A stretch of 64,000 bases of DNA from Pseudozobellia thermophila (GTDB lineage Bacteria; Bacteroidota; Bacteroidia; Flavobacteriales; Flavobacteriaceae). The notes under the pieces were generated by a model. It was not told the DNA's origin and did no database searches. It saw only the letters and a list, made by a program, of their open reading frames with translations. Positions 61,014 through 64,000 of the stretch are shown one piece after another. Position 1 is the first letter of the stretch. Each line of letters begins with the position of its first letter. Location of the stretch: the NCBI RefSeq assembly GCF_900141855.1, contig NZ_FQYU01000002.1, positions 372,001 to 436,000 of the forward strand, read 5' to 3'. The translations under genes and the position numbers were made by a program.

Positions 61014-61196
61014 TTGGCAGGTCTCCTGACTTGCGTATTACCATTGACCTTCCCGCACGACGACAGATCATCGTTGCAGTGGCATTCGAAGAAAATGGCA
61101 ACCGCCCCTAAGGGGCTAAGCTTACAGTTGCGGGAACAGCTCTGGATTCTCACCAGATTCCCTTTTAATCCTACCGCCCAAACAGCGGTAGAAACC
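61014..61196 (-). promoter_or_regulatory. Cobalamin riboswitch
   Basis: On the minus strand the conserved elements occur in order: GAATCTGGTGAGAATCC, AGCTGTTCCCGCAACTGTAA, TGCCACTG, GGGAAGG, and the B12 box AGTCAGGAGACCTGCC. An extra 7-bp stem (CTACCGC / GCGGTAG) sits at the 5' end. It lies about 90 nt before the BtuB-type receptor start. It is expected to shut off the receptor and binding-protein genes when adenosylcobalamin is plentiful. Confidence 0.95.
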
Positions 61197-61256
61197 AAAT
61201 TTCAGGGCGAAAATAAACATTTTGTTTAATCTTTTAGTTCAAAGATCAAATAATAC

Positions 61257-61264
61257 TACTTTTG
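61257..61264 (+). promoter_or_regulatory. -7 box of the ABC importer operon (TACTTTTG)
   Basis: Perfect TAnnTTTG, 20 nt before the preferred TTG start at 61285. A TTAG near 61234-61237 could serve as -33. This operon is divergent from, and not downstream of, the riboswitch. Confidence 0.5.
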
Positions 61265-61284
61265 AAAACATTAAATCCTTTACC

Positions 61285-62427
61285 TTGAACAAAGCACTCG
61301 TCATTGTCCTTCTCTTAGTCCTTTTCTCTTGCAAGACCGAGAAGAAGGAACAATTGCCCCGGTTACAAACCGAAGGCCCCTCCTTAATTGCGCACGCCAA
61401 GGGCTTTAGCATTCGAAAGTCGGGCCATATTACCTTACTCAAGGTTACGTCCCCTTGGCCAGGTGCCGATAAGGGTTATACCTACGCCTTGGTACCAAAA
61501 GACAAAATGGCCCAGACGACCCTCGATCGCGATGCCTACGATGCCATAGTTACCGTTCCGGTCGAAAAGATAGTGGTTACCTCTACCACCCATATTCCGT
61601 CACTTGAAGTTTTGGGGGTCGGCGACCGGTTGGTGGGTTTTCCGAACACCGCACTTATTTCGTCAAAGGCCACCCGAAAACGCATCGAATCAGGGCAGGT
61701 CAAGGAACTGGGCAACAACGAATCGATAAACACCGAAATGCTGATCGAATTGAATCCGGATGTGGTCGTAGGTTTCGCGATCAATGACCAAAACAAGGCC
61801 TACCAGACCGTTAAAAGATCCAATATTCCGGTGGTGTACAACGGGGATTGGGCCGAGGAATCCCCCTTGGGAAAGGCCGAATGGATCAAGTTTTTCGCTC
61901 CCTTTTTCGGCTTGGAAAAAAAGGCGGATAGCTTGTTCGCCGGTATCGAAAAAGAATATGCCCAAGCCAAGGAATTGGCCGCGAACGCCACCGAAAAACC
62001 GACGGTCTTGACCGGTGGACTTTACAAGGATGTCTGGCATGTTTCGGGCGGAAAAAGCTGGATGGCCCAATTTCTCGAAGATGCCCAAGCTGCCTATCTA
62101 TGGGCCGGCAACAATGAAACCGGAGGTGTTGCCGTAAGCCTGGAATCGGTATTGGCCAAGGCCGAAAAGGCCGATTTTTGGTTAAACCCCTCCATGCTGA
62201 CCTCCTATGCCGATATGCAAGACGCCAACCGGCACTACACGCGCTTTGAAGCCTTTAAGAAGAGGAAAATCTACTCCAATGTAATAGCAAAGGGAGACAC
62301 TGGCGGACTGTTGTATTACGAGCTTGCCCCCAATCGGCCAGATCTGGTGTTAAAGGACCTTATCCATATTTTCCACCCCGGGCTACTCCCCGATTATACC
62401 CCCCATTTCTTTAAGCCCTTGCAATAA
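61285..62427 (+). CDS. ABC importer substrate-binding lipoprotein (cobalamin/iron-chelate type)
   Basis: Periplasmic binding protein of 380 aa with a lipoprotein signal (LVIVLLLVLFSC). I chose TTG 61285: it begins the signal peptide directly, and the longer frame from 61222 would run across a promoter box. The PF01497 fold is visible: IVVTSTTHIPSLEVLGVGDRLVGF near residue 92-115, LIELNPDVVVGF near 153, and VLTGGLYKDVWHVSGGKSWMAQFLEDA near 236-262. The ligand could be cobalamin, haem or a siderophore. The adjacent BtuB-type receptor favours corrinoids. It overlaps the permease gene by 1 bp. Confidence 0.85.
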   Translation: MNKALVIVLLLVLFSCKTEKKEQLPRLQTEGPSLIAHAKGFSIRKSGHITLLKVTSPWPGADKGYTYALVPKDKMAQTTLDRDAYDAIVTVPVEKIVVTSTTHIPSLEVLGVGDRLVGFPNTALISSKATRKRIESGQVKELGNNESINTEMLIELNPDVVVGFAINDQNKAYQTVKRSNIPVVYNGDWAEESPLGKAEWIKFFAPFFGLEKKADSLFAGIEKEYAQAKELAANATEKPTVLTGGLYKDVWHVSGGKSWMAQFLEDAQAAYLWAGNNETGGVAVSLESVLAKAEKADFWLNPSMLTSYADMQDANRHYTRFEAFKKRKIYSNVIAKGDTGGLLYYELAPNRPDLVLKDLIHIFHPGLLPDYTPHFFKPLQ

Positions 62428-63458
62428 TGAACAACTTCGGAACATATCGCAGGCCCTTTACCTTTCTCGCTTTGGCACTGCTAGGTTCGTTTTTGTTGAA
62501 TATTGGCCTGGGATCCATACATATTCCCTTTTCAGATACCTTAAACGTTATTTTCGGTGGTACCGCCTCCAATAGCTCTTGGGATTACATTATATGGAAT
62601 TACAGAATGCCCAAGGCCTTTACAGCCTTGTTGGCCGGTAGTGCCCTGGCCTTAAGCGGGCTATTGATGCAGACCCTTTTCAGGAATCCCCTGGCCGGAC
62701 CCTTTGTACTGGGCATCAGTTCGGGGGCAAGCCTGGGGGCCGCCCTTTTGATCATGGGTTCTTCCCTGCTTTCGGGCATCCTCTCATTCGGGTTCCTGAA
62801 CGATGCGGCCCTCGCCGTTGCCGCCAGCCTGGGCAGTTTTTTGGTATTGCTCGCCGTAGTAACGGTTGCCTCGCGGGTAAAGGACACCATGGCCCTGTTG
62901 ATCATCGGGTTGATGTTCGGAAGTATGACCGGCGCCATCGTTGGCATACTTTCCTATTTTACCGAGGCCGAAAAGCTGCAACAGTTCGTTTATTGGTCGT
63001 TTGGAAGCATAGGAAACCTGTCGTGGCCCCAGTTGGCGCTTTTGGCCACAAGTGTCCTTATCGGCATCCTTTTGAGCGTTTTTGCCATAAAAAGCCTGAA
63101 CACCCTACTTTTGGGCGAGAACTACGCGCAAAGCTTGGGCATCAACTTAAAGCGATCGCGTTATCTTATTATCGTGGCCACGGGCTTGCTTGCCGGCAGT
63201 GTAACCGCATTTGCAGGCCCCATTGCCTTTATCGGTTTGGCCGTTCCCCATCTGACCCGGCAGGTATTCCGTACCACGGAACACAAAATCCTCGTTCCGG
63301 CCGTATTGGTTTACGGGGCCATCCTGCTCTTACTTTGTGATGTCGTGGCCCAATTGCCCCGGTCGGAAAACGTCTTGCCCATCAATGCCATTACCAGTAT
63401 CTTGGGTGCGCCCGTGGTCATCTGGCTCTTAGTGCGAAAAAAGCGAATGATTTTCTAA
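62427..63458 (+). CDS. FecCD-family ABC importer permease (BtuC-like)
   Basis: Inner-membrane permease of 343 aa with about ten helices. Family features: WNYRMPKAFTALLAGSALALSGLLMQTLFRNPLAGPFVLGISSGASLGA near residues 50-98 and FAGPIAFIGLAVPHLTRQVF near 268-287, the coupling region for the ATPase. It fits BtuC/FhuB/FecD; metal-chelate and B12 systems cannot be told apart by sequence alone. It overlaps its neighbours by 1 bp on both sides (TAATG), a tight operon. Confidence 0.93.
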   Translation: MNNFGTYRRPFTFLALALLGSFLLNIGLGSIHIPFSDTLNVIFGGTASNSSWDYIIWNYRMPKAFTALLAGSALALSGLLMQTLFRNPLAGPFVLGISSGASLGAALLIMGSSLLSGILSFGFLNDAALAVAASLGSFLVLLAVVTVASRVKDTMALLIIGLMFGSMTGAIVGILSYFTEAEKLQQFVYWSFGSIGNLSWPQLALLATSVLIGILLSVFAIKSLNTLLLGENYAQSLGINLKRSRYLIIVATGLLAGSVTAFAGPIAFIGLAVPHLTRQVFRTTEHKILVPAVLVYGAILLLLCDVVAQLPRSENVLPINAITSILGAPVVIWLLVRKKRMIF

Positions 63459-64000
63459 TGAAGGAAGACACAAGTCGACATACCGTCCTTTCTGCGACCG
63501 ACCTTGCCATAGGTTATAAAAAAAACAAGGTCGCCAGGCACATCAACTTTGCCTTGAATGGCGGGGAACTGACCGCCATTGTAGGAATCAACGGTATAGG
63601 CAAGTCCACATTGCTGCGAACCATGGCCCACATGCAGCCCCCGCTTTCGGGGAGCATCGAAGTGGACCGAAAACCGCTTGACACGTACACGCCCCAAAAG
63701 CTTTCCTCAAAGATAAGTATGGTGCTTACCGAGCCCCTGGCATCGAAGAACCTTTCGGTAGCCGAACTGGTGGCCCTGGGCAGACAGCCCTACACCAATT
63801 GGATCGGTACCTTGACCGAAGACGACCGGCAAAAGACCGAAGAGGCCCTGGCCGCATTGGGGCTTGCCTCCATACGGAAAAAAAAATGCTACGAACTGAG
63901 CGACGGACAACTGCAACGGGCCATGATAGCACGGGCCCTGGCACAAGACACGGCGATCATCCTGCTCGACGAACCTACCACCCATCTCGACCTTTATCAC
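63458..64000 (+). CDS. ABC importer ATP-binding protein (BtuD/FecE-like), cut by window edge
   Basis: First 181 residues of the ATPase of the importer; the frame is open to the last base. Walker A GINGIGKST is at residues 43-51, the signature appears as LSDGQLQRAMIARAL near 146-160 (Asp replaces the usual Gly of LSGGQ), and Walker B ILLDEPTTHLD near 168-178. The H-loop and C-terminus lie outside the window. The LSDGQ variant is common in iron-chelate and B12 ATPases. Confidence 0.93.
   Translation, partial: MKEDTSRHTVLSATDLAIGYKKNKVARHINFALNGGELTAIVGINGIGKSTLLRTMAHMQPPLSGSIEVDRKPLDTYTPQKLSSKISMVLTEPLASKNLSVAELVALGRQPYTNWIGTLTEDDRQKTEEALAALGLASIRKKKCYELSDGQLQRAMIARALAQDTAIILLDEPTTHLDLYH

Noticed and set aside
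61222-61284. Longer start of the ABC binding protein
   Set aside because: It would place 21 residues before the lipoprotein signal and run across a TACTTTTG promoter box.
63707-64000. 97-aa minus-strand frame at the right edge
   Set aside because: It is opposite the ABC ATPase, whose Walker and signature motifs are clear on the plus strand.

Overview
The window looks like a chromosomal stretch of a marine-type flavobacterium (Bacteroidota, Flavobacteriaceae). The evidence is: TonB-dependent receptors with carboxypeptidase-like N-terminal domains; lineage-restricted families (DUF6095, DUF6495, DUF4294, DUF4252, DUF4249); the monomeric NADP isocitrate dehydrogenase; and promoters of the Bacteroidota type (TTTG, about 19 nt, TAnnTTTG) with little use of Shine-Dalgarno sites. 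Genus is not decidable by eye; the Zobellia/Maribacter neighbourhood is plausible. I see no tRNA, rRNA, insertion sequence, prophage or CRISPR array. The window is mostly core genome with a few accessory modules.

Layout. 0-8 kb: ribD, a HAD phosphatase, an EamA transporter and a YigZ protein, then a thioesterase on the minus strand, dnaA, a low-molecular-weight phosphatase, an RsmI-like methyltransferase and an amidohydrolase lipoprotein. 8.3-11.4 kb (minus): a lytic-transglycosylase-like protein, then the operon dapF-GNAT-mltG. 11.6-21.9 kb (plus): an HtrA/Deg protease, a coiled-coil membrane protein, trmD, rplS, a 0.77-kb gene-free stretch with a candidate small RNA, icd, a TonB-dependent receptor with a DUF4249 lipoprotein, and DUF6095. 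21.9-30.7 kb: DUF4294, an M42 peptidase, a Nudix hydrolase, hisS, DUF6495, a large Oar-like receptor, and the ribosomal operon rpsF-rpsR-rplI.

31-39 kb: an orphan LytTR regulator, the minus operon nadC-yihY-DUF2147-priA, divergent rlmH, and a serine-biosynthesis protein that fuses a SerB-like phosphatase to phosphoglycerate dehydrogenase. 39.2-41 kb: a two-gene SatD-like/DUF3307 module behind four AT-rich repeats phased at exactly 28 bp, followed by a small membrane methyltransferase. 41-51 kb: an ITPase (rdgB), a membrane protein, a DEAD-box helicase, an alpha-amylase lipoprotein, a TrmH-type methyltransferase, a sirtuin without zinc cysteines, a helical-repeat protein and purB. 51-58 kb: an MscS channel; an ECF sigma factor operon with a membrane protein and three DUF4252 paralogs; and, divergently, two tandem S41 peptidase lipoproteins. 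58-64 kb: a cobalamin island in which a riboswitch precedes a BtuB-type receptor and a cytosolic corrinoid-binding protein, with a divergent ABC importer (binding protein, permease, ATPase cut by the window edge).

How the parts fit. The right end is a complete corrinoid or metal-chelate uptake route from outer membrane to cytoplasm. The sigma/DUF4252/S41 region is likely one regulated envelope module of unknown purpose. The SatD-like/DUF3307 pair is the least explained part: its first protein combines residues that resemble the palm of nucleotide cyclases or GGDEF enzymes with a C-terminal helix-turn-helix, it is translationally coupled to a membrane protein, and it lies behind a phased repeat array that could be its own operator.
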